A DNA stretch of 64,000 bases from Bradyrhizobium japonicum USDA 6 (GTDB taxonomy: Bacteria > Pseudomonadota > Alphaproteobacteria > Rhizobiales > Xanthobacteraceae): positions 3,636,001-3,700,000 of the forward strand of contig NC_017249.1 in NCBI RefSeq assembly GCF_000284375.1. Direction: 5' to 3'. Shown piece after piece: positions 32,177-41,110 of the stretch. Below the pieces are notes generated by a model. It ran no database searches, had not been told where the DNA came from, and saw only the letters and a list, made by a program, of their open reading frames with translations. Made by a program: the position numbers and the translations under genes. Positions within the stretch are counted from its first letter, which is position 1; each line of letters starts with the position of its first letter.

Positions 32177-32362
32177 ATGAAAAACCTCAATTTCGCCGCT
32201 GAACTGCACCTTAAGCTCGGCGCGCCTGCAAGCAGCACCGTTGAAAGTCTGCGTCTGCTTCGCGCGTTCCTGAAGCTCGCGCCTCGACAGCGTTTCGAGG
32301 TCATCAAGCTGGTCGAAGACCTCGGCACCGAAGAAACCCTTCCCGAGCACCCCCTGTCCTGA
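32177..32362 (+). CDS. Small conserved hypothetical protein (61 aa)
   Basis: The frame reads MKNLNFAAELHLKLGAPASS, then a helix with LRLLRAFLKLAPRQRFEVIKLVEDL. Only a weak ribosome site is visible. It lies just upstream of the phasin gene, in the same direction. Function unknown. Confidence 0.55.
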   Translation: MKNLNFAAELHLKLGAPASSTVESLRLLRAFLKLAPRQRFEVIKLVEDLGTEETLPEHPLS

Positions 32363-32502
32363 CCCCGGCCGCGCGCCGGCCTTACGCCTCGTCCCTCGTT
32401 TTCCGGCCGGAGCCGGACCGCCGGGCGACGTTTGTCCCCCAGGCTGCCGCTGGAATGCGGTCCGGCAAGTGTGGTATTCAGTTGGGAAAAACGGGGAGGA
32501 GT

Positions 32503-32850
32503 ATGACCATGATCGAACCGAAGCTCGAAGTTCCGGCCGAACTGCGCGACCTGGCCGAAAAGACGATCGATCAGGCGGAACAGGCATTCGGCATGTTTTT
32601 CGAAGCTGCCACCAAATCGATGACGTCGGTTCCCGGAGCGGGTACCGAAGTGTCCAAGCAGGCGCTCGCGTTCACCGAGCAGAACATGAAGTCGGCGTTC
32701 GAGCACGCGCGCAAGCTCGTGCATGCCACCGACCTTCAGGAAGCGATGCGAATCCAGTCCGACTTCCTGCGCAGCCAGTTCACCAGCGCCGGCGACCACA
32801 TGCGCCAGATGACCGGCAGTTTCATGCAGCCCGGCAAGGGAAAGTCCTGA
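32503..32850 (+). CDS. Phasin-family protein
   Basis: The 115-aa protein is a predicted amphipathic helical phasin. The pattern LAEKTIDQAEQAFGMFFEAA, TEQNMKSAFEHARKLVHATDLQEAM and FLRSQFTSAGDHMRQM fits the phasin_2 family that coats polyhydroxyalkanoate granules or buffers cytoplasmic proteins. The start is after GGGGAGGAG. Confidence 0.8.
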   Translation: MTMIEPKLEVPAELRDLAEKTIDQAEQAFGMFFEAATKSMTSVPGAGTEVSKQALAFTEQNMKSAFEHARKLVHATDLQEAMRIQSDFLRSQFTSAGDHMRQMTGSFMQPGKGKS

Positions 32851-33154
32851 GTTCCGGTGTGCGCCGCGTGACCGCAAATTGATCCTGCGTGACGCCGCGC
32901 TCAGCCGCAGCACGATCCCGGAAATTGCGAGAGATCGATGCGGGCGATGATCGACCGCAGCAGCTTGCGGGTCGCACGATAGAGATGCCGCGCGATTGCC
33001 CGTGTGCTCGCAGCTGGCAGGCCAAGGCCTGCCGTCTCGAGACGTTTCGTATCGAGGCTTTCGATGGTGTGCGACACGTGCCTCTCCGGGATGGTGAGGC
33101 CCTTCCTAGCGTCGCCAGCCTGGAGCTGCCTTGATCTGCCGCAAAGGGGCCCGG
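32851..33154. other. Intergenic region without a gene
   Basis: About 300 bases between the phasin stop and the convergent hydrolase stop. It has no convincing ORF or hairpin that I can define. Confidence 0.4.
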
Positions 33155-33985
33155 CTAGTAGTCGCCGGGGTTCATGATCATCGGGCTTCTGGTGTCAGCC
33201 GGCGCGAGCGAGCTGCTGGCACTGTCACGCAGGAAGCGGTCGAGTGTCGCCTGGATCTTCTCCTTGACCGCATCGGGACCGCGATCGCTCATCTCGGTGT
33301 GCTGCGCACCGGTATGGACGATGTCGATGCCGCGCGCTTTGGCCTCTTCAGGCGTCGGCAGCACGCCCGGGTCGGTCTGGAAATGCGGATCCTTGGAGCG
33401 GAACGACAAGATCTTCAGGTTGTCGCTGAGCACGAAGGGCACCCGCAAATTGTCGAGCGTGATCACCTTCGACACGATCTCCGGGTGCTGATGGGCGACA
33501 TACATCGAGACGTCGCCACCGTTGGAATGGCCGACGATGGTGATGTGGTCGTAGTCGGTGTTTTCCTGCCGTCGCTTCAGTTCGGCCAGGGTGAAAAGGA
33601 TGTTGGCCTCGCAGCGGATGTAGACCTCGCGCCGCCCGACATATTGCTGACCGACATGGGTCATCAACGGCGGATCGCTCGGCAGGTCCTGCTGGATGCT
33701 GGCAACGAGATAACCGCGCGCCGCGAGCACGTTGGCGAGGAAGGAATACTCGGTCGCCTTGACGGTGTTGCCGTTGCTGATGATGGCGAGCGGGAGCTTC
33801 CAGAGCCCGAGATTGGCCTTGGTCTCGTAGTCGCGCCGCACCGCGATTTCGACCGAGATCGGCCGTTGGCGCGAGGCATCGAACAGGGTCAAAACGTCAT
33901 GTCGGATCGCGAGCCGGCTGACCACGAAATACTGGCCGACGCCGAGCACGCAGAGAAAGGCCAGGATTGCAAACACCCTCTTCAT
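33155..33985 (-). CDS. Alpha/beta-hydrolase, membrane-anchored or secreted
   Basis: The 276-aa protein starts with a signal/anchor helix (MKRVFAILAFLCVLGVGQYF). It shows the nucleophile elbow GHSNGG (ITIVGHSNGGDVSM) near residue 150, with a later His-containing region GAQHTEMSD. The natural substrate is unknown; esterase or lipase activity is a reasonable guess. Confidence 0.78.
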   Translation of the reverse strand: MKRVFAILAFLCVLGVGQYFVVSRLAIRHDVLTLFDASRQRPISVEIAVRRDYETKANLGLWKLPLAIISNGNTVKATEYSFLANVLAARGYLVASIQQDLPSDPPLMTHVGQQYVGRREVYIRCEANILFTLAELKRRQENTDYDHITIVGHSNGGDVSMYVAHQHPEIVSKVITLDNLRVPFVLSDNLKILSFRSKDPHFQTDPGVLPTPEEAKARGIDIVHTGAQHTEMSDRGPDAVKEKIQATLDRFLRDSASSSLAPADTRSPMIMNPGDY

Positions 33986-34381
33986 GGTTCCGTCCCAATC
34001 ACTTTCGTCTGAAAATGGTCATTGGAAGCCCCCGGATCGAGCGATCGTGAGCAGGTTACGGGATTAAATTTAGGCAAGCCTGTGAGCAAGGCCAAAAAGG
34101 GCCGCATGCCGGGTGCGATCAAAGCGCGGCGGCTAGAGGCAGCCACCCCTCCGCGTTCGGGGCAGAGCCGGAATGCGCTCGAGAGGGTGAAGAGGAAGCG
34201 CGGGCTGCGGCGCTCGTTGTCTGGAGCCCGGTAGCTCAAGGGGACGGCTACGCCGAGATCGGCTTGAAGATCGTCCGCCAGAAAGAACCGCACGCCCGCT
34301 CAGGCCGACGTCAGCGACAGGCCGTCGCTCAGGCGGTACCGTCGTTCCAGACTGCGCCGGCGTCGCCAAGGCGTAGAGAAG

Positions 34382-34788
34382 TCACAGAGGATATCCTGCT
34401 GCATGACGAAAGCCGCGTGCTCGACATGTTCGAGCGGATCCAGCAGCTCGGCGTCCGCGTTCTGTTCGACGATTTCGGCACGGGCTATGCGAGCCCGAGC
34501 TATCTGAAGAAGTTTCCGCTCGACGGGCTCAAGATCGACCGGTCGTTCGTGCTTGACCTGCTCGCCGATTCCGACGACGCCGCGATCGTCGGCTCGACCA
34601 TCGGTCTCAGCAAGCAGCTCGGGCTCACTGTCGTGGCGGAAGGCATCGAGAACCGTGCCACGGCCGACTTCCTGGTCAGCATGGGATGCGAGGAAGGGCA
34701 GGGATATTTCTTCGGCCGCCCGATGCCTGCCGAGGCGTTCGAGAGGCAATTCCTGCCGGCCGAGCTCGAAGCCGTCAGCGCTGCCTAG
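34382..34788 (+). pseudogene. C-terminal fragment of an EAL-domain phosphodiesterase
   Basis: The frame has VTEDILLHDE, VLFDDFGTGYASPSYLKKF, LKIDRSFVLDLL, VVAEGIEN and QGYFFGRPM. These are conserved parts of the C-terminal half of c-di-GMP phosphodiesterase EAL domains. The EAL motif and the first half are missing, and the upstream sequence is unrelated. It looks like the remnant of a GGDEF-EAL gene lost by deletion. Confidence 0.75.
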
Positions 34789-34815
34789 CTGACTCACATC
34801 ACGCGGGCTTCATTG

Positions 34816-35076
34816 CTAACGCCGGCGGGCGATGGCAACCCCGAACAGGAAGGCGACGAACAGGCTCGCGAGCGGCGCTTCGCGTGTGATTGCGGCGACC
34901 GTCGAGAGCGGTTTACCCGGCTTTCGAGCTTCGTCGATGACTTGCGTCAAGCGGTCGACAGCGGCGCGCAAGCCTCCCGCGACCTCACCGATCGTATGAG
35001 AGACGTCTGCCGCCGCGTCGATGGCGCGCTCGGCCATGCCGGGCTGGGACGGGGGCTGCGGAATTTCGGTGCTCAA
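34816..35076 (-). CDS. Small membrane protein (86 aa), possibly ElaB/YqjD-like
   Basis: The frame has an amphipathic helical body (IDAAADVSHTIGEVAGGLRAAVDRL) followed by a single C-terminal hydrophobic stretch (SLFVAFLFGVAIARRR). This fits the ElaB/YqjD-type small inner-membrane proteins that bind ribosomes. That function is inferred only from shape. Confidence 0.62.
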   Translation of the reverse strand: MSTEIPQPPSQPGMAERAIDAAADVSHTIGEVAGGLRAAVDRLTQVIDEARKPGKPLSTVAAITREAPLASLFVAFLFGVAIARRR

Positions 35077-35351
35077 ATTCGTAAACTCCGCTTCTGACGA
35101 AGTAATGAGGCCGGCACCTTTGGCTATCCGCGCGAGCGCTCGTTTTGAACAGCGGGTCCGAAGACCTTTGGCTATCCGCGACAGGCGCCGTAATGTACGG
35201 CGGGTGCCGGCCTTGCAAGGGAAATGCGGCGTGCGGGGTTTTGTTCCGGGCGGCTTCTCTCGCGGCGTCTTTTCACCGAGAAATACCCGTGAAACGACGG
35301 GTACGAATCTCTGCTAGGCTGCCACGACCTTGTGGATGTCAGGAGACTGCC

Positions 35352-36329
35352 GTGACCGATCGGACCATGCCGGATCGAGCCCGGCGCATCGCCTTGCTCG
35401 GCGCGCCCATCGACATGGGAGCTTCGCAGCGCGGCACCTTGATGGGCCCTGCGGCGCTGCGCACCGCCGGGCTTGCGGCTTTGCTCGAAAGCCTTGATTT
35501 CGAAGTTGTCGACTACGGCGATCTCTCCGTTGCGGAGGTCGGGGACCTCGCTGACCGGCCGCCCGAAAAAGCCAATCACTATCGCGAAATCCAGCGCTGG
35601 ACGCGTCTGCTGAGCCGCAGAGGCCATGAGATCGCGCAGACCGGGGCGTTGCCGATCTTCCTCGGTGGCGATCACACATTGTCGATGGGCTCGGTGAATG
35701 CCATGGCGCGCCACTGGCAGGAACGCGGACGCGAGCTGTTCGTGCTCTGGCTCGACGCCCATGCCGATTACAACACGCCCGAGACGACGATCACCGCCAA
35801 CATGCACGGCATGTCGGCGGCGTTCTTGTGTGGCGAGCCCGGCCTCGACGGATTGCTCGGCGATGATCCGCGCGCCTCGATTGATCCCGACAGGCTGGAC
35901 CTGTTCGGCGCGCGTTCGATCGACAAGCTCGAAAGGGAATTGATGCGCACACGCCGGATCAGGGTTGTCGACATGCGCCAGATTGACGAGTTCGGCGTCG
36001 CTGTGCTGATCCGGCGCGTCATCGAGCGCGTCAAGGCGAGCGATGGCGTGCTCCATGTCAGCTTCGATGTCGATTTCCTCGATCCGTGTGTGGCGCCGGG
36101 AGTCGGCACCACGGTGCCGGGCGGAGCGACCTATCGCGAGGCGCATCTGATCATGGAGCTGCTTCATGATTCCGGCGTGGTCGGATCGGTCGATATCGTC
36201 GAGCTCAATCCGTTCCTGGACGAGCGCGGTCGCACCGCGCGCACTGCGGTCGAGCTGATCGGCAGCCTGTTCGGACAGCAGATCACCGACCGCCCGACGC
36301 CGAGTAACGCGATCGCACCAGGCGAGTGA
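35352..36329 (+). CDS. Arginase (ureohydrolase family)
   Basis: The 325-aa enzyme hydrolyses arginine to ornithine and urea. The manganese ligands are visible as GGDHTLSMG near residue 117, LDAHADYNTP near residue 145, SFDVDFLDP near residue 240 and an ELNPFLDE end. The GTG start reads VTDRTMPD after TCAGGAGAC and is preferred over the longer open frame. Agmatinase is an alternative; NMHGM and DVDFLDPxxxPGVGTxVPGG favour arginase. Confidence 0.86.
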   Translation: MTDRTMPDRARRIALLGAPIDMGASQRGTLMGPAALRTAGLAALLESLDFEVVDYGDLSVAEVGDLADRPPEKANHYREIQRWTRLLSRRGHEIAQTGALPIFLGGDHTLSMGSVNAMARHWQERGRELFVLWLDAHADYNTPETTITANMHGMSAAFLCGEPGLDGLLGDDPRASIDPDRLDLFGARSIDKLERELMRTRRIRVVDMRQIDEFGVAVLIRRVIERVKASDGVLHVSFDVDFLDPCVAPGVGTTVPGGATYREAHLIMELLHDSGVVGSVDIVELNPFLDERGRTARTAVELIGSLFGQQITDRPTPSNAIAPGE

Positions 36330-36489
36330 AACTGGGAGCTGTCTTGCATCGCGAAGAACAGAATGACTGTCGCGGCTGGCTGATCTAGACCAGTCCTGGT
36401 CGAAATCGCCTGTTTTTGAAATAGGTGCGGATTGCAAACGCCTTTCGCGGAGGGTTTGATGCGGGTCGCGCTTCAGCCGAGGATCCGCA

Positions 36490-37761
36490 ATGAGCAGCAC
36501 GATCGACGCCGCCGGAAAACCCGCGAGAACAACACGCCGTCGCTTCCTGCAAGGCGGCACCGCGGTGGCGGGCGGCGCCGTTCTGGGCGCTGGTGCGTCG
36601 GCCGCGGCGGAAACGGATAACCTTCCGCCCAACATTCCCGAATGGATGAAGGCACCGGGCGAGCCGATGGGAGCCCAGCCCTATGGCGCGCCGTCACCGT
36701 TCGAGAAGGACGTCGTCAAGAACATCTCGAAGACTCTTAAGCAGTACATATCGGCTTCCAGCCGGACGCCATTGCGGGAGCTCGACGGCATCATCACGCC
36801 GAATGGATTGTTCTACGAGCGGCATCATGGCGGTGTTCCGACCATCGATCCGGCGCAGCATCGGTTGATGCTGCACGGCCTCGTCGAACGGCCCCTGATC
36901 TTCACGATGGACGATCTCAGGCGCTTCCCGTCGGAGTCGCGCATCCACTTCCTCGAATGCTCCGGCAATCCCGGTTACACCAAGCCCTATGGCAAGACGG
37001 CATCGGACCTCGTGGGTCTGGTGAGTTGCGCCGAATGGACCGGCGTGAGCCTGAAGCTCGTGCTCCAGGAGGCCGGATTGAAACCGGACGCCAGATGGGT
37101 CGTCGCCGAAGGCGCTGACGCCGCCGCGCTGACGCGCAGCATTCCGATCGAGAAATGCCTCGAGGACGCCCTTCTGGTCTACAGCCAGAACGGCGAGCGC
37201 TTGCGTCCGCAGCAGGGCTATCCCCTGCGGCTGTTCCTGCCGGGCTTCGAAGGCAATATGAGCGTGAAGTGGCTGCGCCGTCTGCACGTGACCGCGGAGC
37301 CAACTTATTCGCGCGAAGAGACCTCGAAATACACCGATCTCTTGCCCGACGGCACGGCGCGCGAATTTTCCTTCTACATGGAGGCGAAGTCGATCATTAC
37401 GCGTCCCTCGGGCGGTCATCGCCTGAGCGCGCCTGGCTTCCACGAGATCACCGGCATCGCCTGGAGCGGACATGGCAAGATCAAGCGCGTCGAGGTGTCG
37501 GTCGATGACGGCAAGAGCTGGCAGGACGCGCGATTGCAGGAGCCGGTGTTGACGCGCGCCCTCACGCGCTTCCGCCTGCCCTGGCAATGGGACGGCAAGC
37601 CGGCCGTGATCCAGAGCCGTGCCGTCGACGAGACCGGCTATGTGCAGCCGACGCTGGCCGAGCTGCTCGCGGTGCGCGGCGAGAACTATTTCTACCACAA
37701 CAACGCGATCTGGCCCTGGCGCATCGCGGCCGACGGCGAGGTGACCAATGCGCTGGCGTGA
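36490..37761 (+). CDS. soxC: Sulfite dehydrogenase molybdopterin subunit SoxC
   Basis: The 423-aa sulfite-oxidase-family protein has a twin-arginine leader (TTRRRFLQGGTAVAGGA) and the Moco-binding Cys in IHFLECSGNPGY near residue 155. The C-terminal Mo-co dimer domain (IAWSGHGKIKRVEVSVDDGKSWQ) is intact. With SoxD, encoded 14 bp overlapping downstream, it forms the periplasmic sulfane dehydrogenase of the Sox thiosulfate pathway. Confidence 0.92.
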   Translation: MSSTIDAAGKPARTTRRRFLQGGTAVAGGAVLGAGASAAAETDNLPPNIPEWMKAPGEPMGAQPYGAPSPFEKDVVKNISKTLKQYISASSRTPLRELDGIITPNGLFYERHHGGVPTIDPAQHRLMLHGLVERPLIFTMDDLRRFPSESRIHFLECSGNPGYTKPYGKTASDLVGLVSCAEWTGVSLKLVLQEAGLKPDARWVVAEGADAAALTRSIPIEKCLEDALLVYSQNGERLRPQQGYPLRLFLPGFEGNMSVKWLRRLHVTAEPTYSREETSKYTDLLPDGTAREFSFYMEAKSIITRPSGGHRLSAPGFHEITGIAWSGHGKIKRVEVSVDDGKSWQDARLQEPVLTRALTRFRLPWQWDGKPAVIQSRAVDETGYVQPTLAELLAVRGENYFYHNNAIWPWRIAADGEVTNALA

Positions 37762-38290
37762 GAGCTGCGGCGTTGCCGTCGCAATCGCGCTGGGTGCCTT
37801 CGCGAGCGAGGCGCATGCGCAAAGCCCTTATGGCATCGGTCGCCCTGCGACGGCTGCGGAGATCGCAGGCTGGAATATCGATGTCGGACGTGACGGCAGC
37901 AATCTGCCGAAGGGAGGCGGTTCGGTCAGCCATGGGCGCGAGGTGTTCGCCCAGCAATGTGCCTCCTGCCACGGCGATAAAGGCGAGGGTGGCCTGGGTG
38001 ACCGGCTCGTCGGCGGGCAGGGCACGATCGCGACGGCCAGGCCGATCCGCACCGTCGGCAGCTATTGGCCTTATGCGCCGACGCTGTTCGATTATATCCG
38101 CCGCGCCATGCCGCAGAACGCGCCGCAGTCGCTGAGCGACGAGGACGTCTATGCGGTGTCCGCCTATATCCTGAACCTGAACGGGCTGGTGGGAGCCGAT
38201 GCGACGCTTGACGCCAAATCGCTTTCGGCTGTCAAAATGCCGAACCGCGACAGCTTCGTCGGCGACGCGCGCCCGGACGTGAAAAAGTGA
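37748..38290 (+). CDS. soxD: SoxD-like c-type cytochrome
   Basis: The 180-aa protein has a signal peptide (ESCGVAVAIALGAFASEAHAQ) and a single heme-c motif CASCH near residue 73 with an axial Met in RRAMPQNAPQSL. It overlaps soxC by 14 bp and would accept electrons from its molybdenum centre. It is shorter than the two-heme SoxD of Paracoccus. Confidence 0.86.
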   Translation: MRWRESCGVAVAIALGAFASEAHAQSPYGIGRPATAAEIAGWNIDVGRDGSNLPKGGGSVSHGREVFAQQCASCHGDKGEGGLGDRLVGGQGTIATARPIRTVGSYWPYAPTLFDYIRRAMPQNAPQSLSDEDVYAVSAYILNLNGLVGADATLDAKSLSAVKMPNRDSFVGDARPDVKK

Positions 38291-38403
38291 TCATATCGGG
38301 ACGATCTGTTCCGCGTAGTGGCTCGGAACTTGCTTAAGCGAAGGCCGGAACTCGCGGGATACGTTTGAGTTAACCCGCGAGAGGAAACAGCACGGGTCTT
38401 TCG

Positions 38404-38688
38404 ATGACAACAGATCGCTTCGCAAACTCCATGTCCTCGGCGCTTCGTCATCCCGGCGTGATCGCGCTGATCGTGGCCGGCTTGACGATTGTTGCGATGC
38501 TGATCGTCGATCACGGGCCGTGGAACCGCGCCAAGACGCAGCCGGCTCATGTCGCGATGTATGCAACCACGGGCGAGGCTGCACATGCCGCCGGCGCCAA
38601 GGTGCTTCCCACCGCCCCGAAGTCGCCGGTCGAGCCGGAGCGGCCGGGGCCGAAGACATCTCCGACCGTCAATCCGGTGACGCCGTAA
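38404..38688 (+). CDS. Small single-pass membrane protein (94 aa)
   Basis: A hydrophobic helix (VIALIVAGLTIVAMLIVDHGPW) follows a short cytoplasmic N-terminus. The rest is a Pro/Ala/Lys-rich periplasmic tail ending TPVNPVTP-like. It lies downstream of soxCD. Function unknown. Confidence 0.6.
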   Translation: MTTDRFANSMSSALRHPGVIALIVAGLTIVAMLIVDHGPWNRAKTQPAHVAMYATTGEAAHAAGAKVLPTAPKSPVEPERPGPKTSPTVNPVTP

Positions 38689-38739
38689 TACGGTTCATCA
38701 GCGTGCCGGCCGCGCCCGCGGCCTTCATCATCGTCGCCG

Positions 38740-38784
38740 CGTCCCAGATCTTGGCGTCGCAGATCCTGGCGTCGCAGATCTCGG
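38740..38784. repeat. Short tandem repeat, about 15 bases x 3
   Basis: Three successive units of about 15 bases of the form GCGTCGCAGATCCTG occur in the intergenic space between the small membrane gene and the Nramp gene. Units differ by one to three bases. No function is evident. Confidence 0.6.
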
Positions 38785-38804
38785 CGGCACTGTCGCCGGT
38801 CTGG

Positions 38805-40121
38805 TCAGCCGATCGCGGACGAGCCGAGCAGCGCGAGGACGGCCAGCGCCATGATCGCGGTGCCGAGCCAGCCCAGCGCGACCAGCCGTGATCGGGCTTT
38901 GAAGCGCCCCATGATCGCACGGCTCGAGACGATCAGCATCATCATGGCCATGACCGGCACGGCAACGATGCCGTTGAGCACCGCGCTCCATACCAGCATG
39001 TGGATCGAGTCGATGCCGGTGAAGCCGAGGCCGAAGCCGATGATGGTTGCGGCCGCGATGATGGTGTAGAAGCCGACCGCTTTTTCCGGCTTCGCCTCCA
39101 GCGTGGCGTGCCAGCCGAAAATCTCCGCAACGGCGTAAGCCGCCGAGCCCGCCAGCACCGGGATCGCCAGAAGGCCGGTGCCGATGATGCCGAGCGCGAA
39201 CAGCGCGAAGGTGAAGTCGCCGGCGAGCGGACGCAGCGCTTCGGCCGCTTCCGTCGCCGAGTTGATCCTGGTGACGCCATTGCCGTTCAGCACGGCCGCC
39301 GTGGTCAGGATGATGAAGAAGGCGATGCTGTTGGAGAGCAGCATGCCGACGATGGTGTCGGCCTTGATGCGCGCGATTTCAGGGTCGCCCCCGCTCGGAA
39401 GGTCGCGCAGCGGCTTGTCGCGCTTGCCCTGGTTCATCTCCTCGACCTCTTGCGAGGCCTGCCAGAAGAAGAGATAGGGGCTGATGGTGGTGCCGAGCAC
39501 GGCGACGACCATCAGGAAATAGTCGGCGCTGATCGTCGCCTTCGGCCAGACCGCGGCGAGCAGCGCGGTGCTCCACGGGATATTCACCGTGAAGGCAGTG
39601 GCGACGTAGGCGAGCAGCGTCAGCGTCAGGAATTTCAGCACCGGCGAATAGCGGCGATAGGGCACGAACACCTGGAGCAGGGTCGAGCCCGCCGCGAAGA
39701 TCAGGGCGTGCTCGTGATTGAGCCCGCCGATGACCAGCGAGAGGGCCTCCGCCATCGCGGCGATGTCGGCGGCGATGTTGAAGGTGTTGGCGATGACGAG
39801 CAGCGAGACGAGCCCCAGCACGATCCAGCGCGGCGCGAGCTGCAGGACGTTGGCGGCGAGCCCTTTGCCGGTGACCCGGCCGATCCGCGCGCTGACGAGC
39901 TGAATCGCGATCATGAACGGCAGCGTCAGAAACACCGTCCAGAGCAGCCCGTAGCCGAATTGCGCACCCGCCTGCGAATAGGTGGCGATGCCCGACGGGT
40001 CGTCGTCGGCCGCGCCGGTGATGAGTCCGGGTCCCAGCCGTTTCAGCAGCCCCGGCCCGGACTTCGCCGAACCTTCGGCGCTGTCGTGCTTGGCGGCGTG
40101 CTGCTTCGATCGGTTTGACAG
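38805..40121 (-). CDS. Nramp-related metal-ion transporter, apparent CTG start
   Basis: The 438-aa protein has eleven or so hydrophobic segments and the Nramp/NRAMP-like opening GLLKRLGPGLITGAADDDPSGIATYSQAGAQ. No ATG, GTG or TTG lies in frame between the upstream TAA (40152-40154) and the GTG inside the second helix at 39935. A CTG at 40121 gives the natural N-terminus (SNRSKQHAAKHD...) 7 bases after GGAAGG. Helix 1 has DPSG in place of the canonical DPGN, and helix 6 has TISPYLFFWQ in place of the MPHN motif. It may therefore carry a metal other than Mn/Fe, or none. Confidence 0.82.
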   Translation of the reverse strand: MSNRSKQHAAKHDSAEGSAKSGPGLLKRLGPGLITGAADDDPSGIATYSQAGAQFGYGLLWTVFLTLPFMIAIQLVSARIGRVTGKGLAANVLQLAPRWIVLGLVSLLVIANTFNIAADIAAMAEALSLVIGGLNHEHALIFAAGSTLLQVFVPYRRYSPVLKFLTLTLLAYVATAFTVNIPWSTALLAAVWPKATISADYFLMVVAVLGTTISPYLFFWQASQEVEEMNQGKRDKPLRDLPSGGDPEIARIKADTIVGMLLSNSIAFFIILTTAAVLNGNGVTRINSATEAAEALRPLAGDFTFALFALGIIGTGLLAIPVLAGSAAYAVAEIFGWHATLEAKPEKAVGFYTIIAAATIIGFGLGFTGIDSIHMLVWSAVLNGIVAVPVMAMMMLIVSSRAIMGRFKARSRLVALGWLGTAIMALAVLALLGSSAIG

Positions 40122-40228
40122 GGCTGACCTTCCGGAATTGCGAAGTGTGCTTTAAGCGCGATCATGGCAGCAAAGTTCCTGCGTCGGCCAGCGCCGCCGC
40201 CTGCTGACGCCAATGCTCCGTCATTGCT

Positions 40229-40316
40229 TTGACACGTCGGGCAAAACACCTGTAGAGTTGTACCATAGCAGAGATCGTCGGGCCCGCACCGTCACCGGTT
40301 GCGGGCTCTTCGTTTG
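40229..40316 (+). ncRNA. Repeat/sRNA-like element, copy 1 (divergent)
   Basis: The 20-base lead TTGACACGTCGGGCAAAACA is followed by CTGTAGAGTTG, giving TTGACA-N18-TAGAGT, the best promoter match of the six copies. About 50 bases on, GCCCGCA / TGCGGGC forms a terminator-like hairpin followed by TCTTCGTTT. The transcribed part differs from the other copies. Confidence 0.6.
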
Positions 40317-40673
40317 CCTCCCGTTCAAAACGATCGCCAGCCTCTCGCGCCAGAGCATCTCGCCGACGGCCGGCTGATCCCTGGACACAGAGGCCATCGG
40401 CGATCAGGCAGCACTTGCTCGATTGTCCGCCGTCGCGCGGCACGAACTGGTTCTCATGACAGTAGCGCCCGCCGACCGGCGGGGTTAACGTTGTTGCGCT
40501 GATTCGCGCCTTCCGAAAATTTGGAACCAAAGCTGGATGAGCGCGTTGCGGTGCCGCTTGACGGGCCGTTCCAACCCGCCCCGGCAGCAAAGTCACGGTG
40601 CGGTGCTGCCTTGCCCAAGGCCGGGCCGCGCGCCGTACGAGCAAAGAATTTGCAACGACAAAAGGGGGCACAT

Positions 40674-40763
40674 TTGGCCGCCGATCTGGTTTTCAGAATT
40701 GCAATTGCCGGGCTGTTTGTCTTTTCAGCGGTGCTGGCTTCCATGCTGTGGCTGAACGTGTGA
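40674..40763 (+). CDS. Possible 29-aa single-helix membrane microprotein
   Basis: A TTG codon preceded by AAAGGGGGC opens a frame (LAADLVFRIAIAGLFVFSAV...) that is almost one membrane helix. Very short; the ribosome site is its main support. Confidence 0.35.
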   Translation: MAADLVFRIAIAGLFVFSAVLASMLWLNV

Positions 40764-40858
40764 GCCTCGACGTGTGAGCCTCGCCCTGTGAGTCTCGCTC
40801 TGCCGTTTGGAACGGCCGGTCCATGGTGGCGTTTTTCTTCCGTGAGGGAGGAAACGCA

Positions 40859-41053
40859 ATGGACAATCTGACGAAGCGCGGGCAACCGGACCGCAGCAAG
40901 ATCAATATGCACGAGGCCTACGAGGTCAAGTACTGGACGCACGCGCTCGGCGTATCGAAGGAGGAGCTGCAGAAAGCCGTCGACAAGGTCGGCAATTCGG
41001 CCGCCGCCGTCCGCAAGGAATTGGGAATTAACGGTTCAACGCAAAGGACGTGA
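40859..41053 (+). CDS. DUF3606-domain protein (64 aa)
   Basis: The frame reads MDNLTKRGQPDRSKINMHEAYE with WTHALGVSKEELQKAVDKVGNSAAAVRKEL. This matches the DUF3606 pattern of small basic rhizobial proteins. GTGAGGGAGGAAACGCA precedes the ATG. Function unknown. Confidence 0.82.
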   Translation: MDNLTKRGQPDRSKINMHEAYEVKYWTHALGVSKEELQKAVDKVGNSAAAVRKELGINGSTQRT

Positions 41054-41110
41054 CGGAGCGCATCGTGCCTGCGCTGAGCTGCGGCGTGCTTCGCGCCGAA
41101 ACGCGCGCTG

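Larger units (their letters stand above)
40122..40858. other. Intergenic interval with repeat copy 1 and a possible microprotein
   Basis: No normal-size gene is credible here. It contains repeat copy 1 and a 30-codon frame (40674-40763), both listed separately. Longer overlapping ORFs show no family features. Confidence 0.45.

Noticed and set aside
38740..38784. Pentapeptide-repeat gene encoded by the 15-base tandem repeat
   Set aside because: Only three units and no supporting frame or ribosome site.
40521..40763. 80-aa ORF over the possible microprotein
   Set aside because: The N-terminal part is low-complexity without a ribosome site; only the last 29 codons have one.
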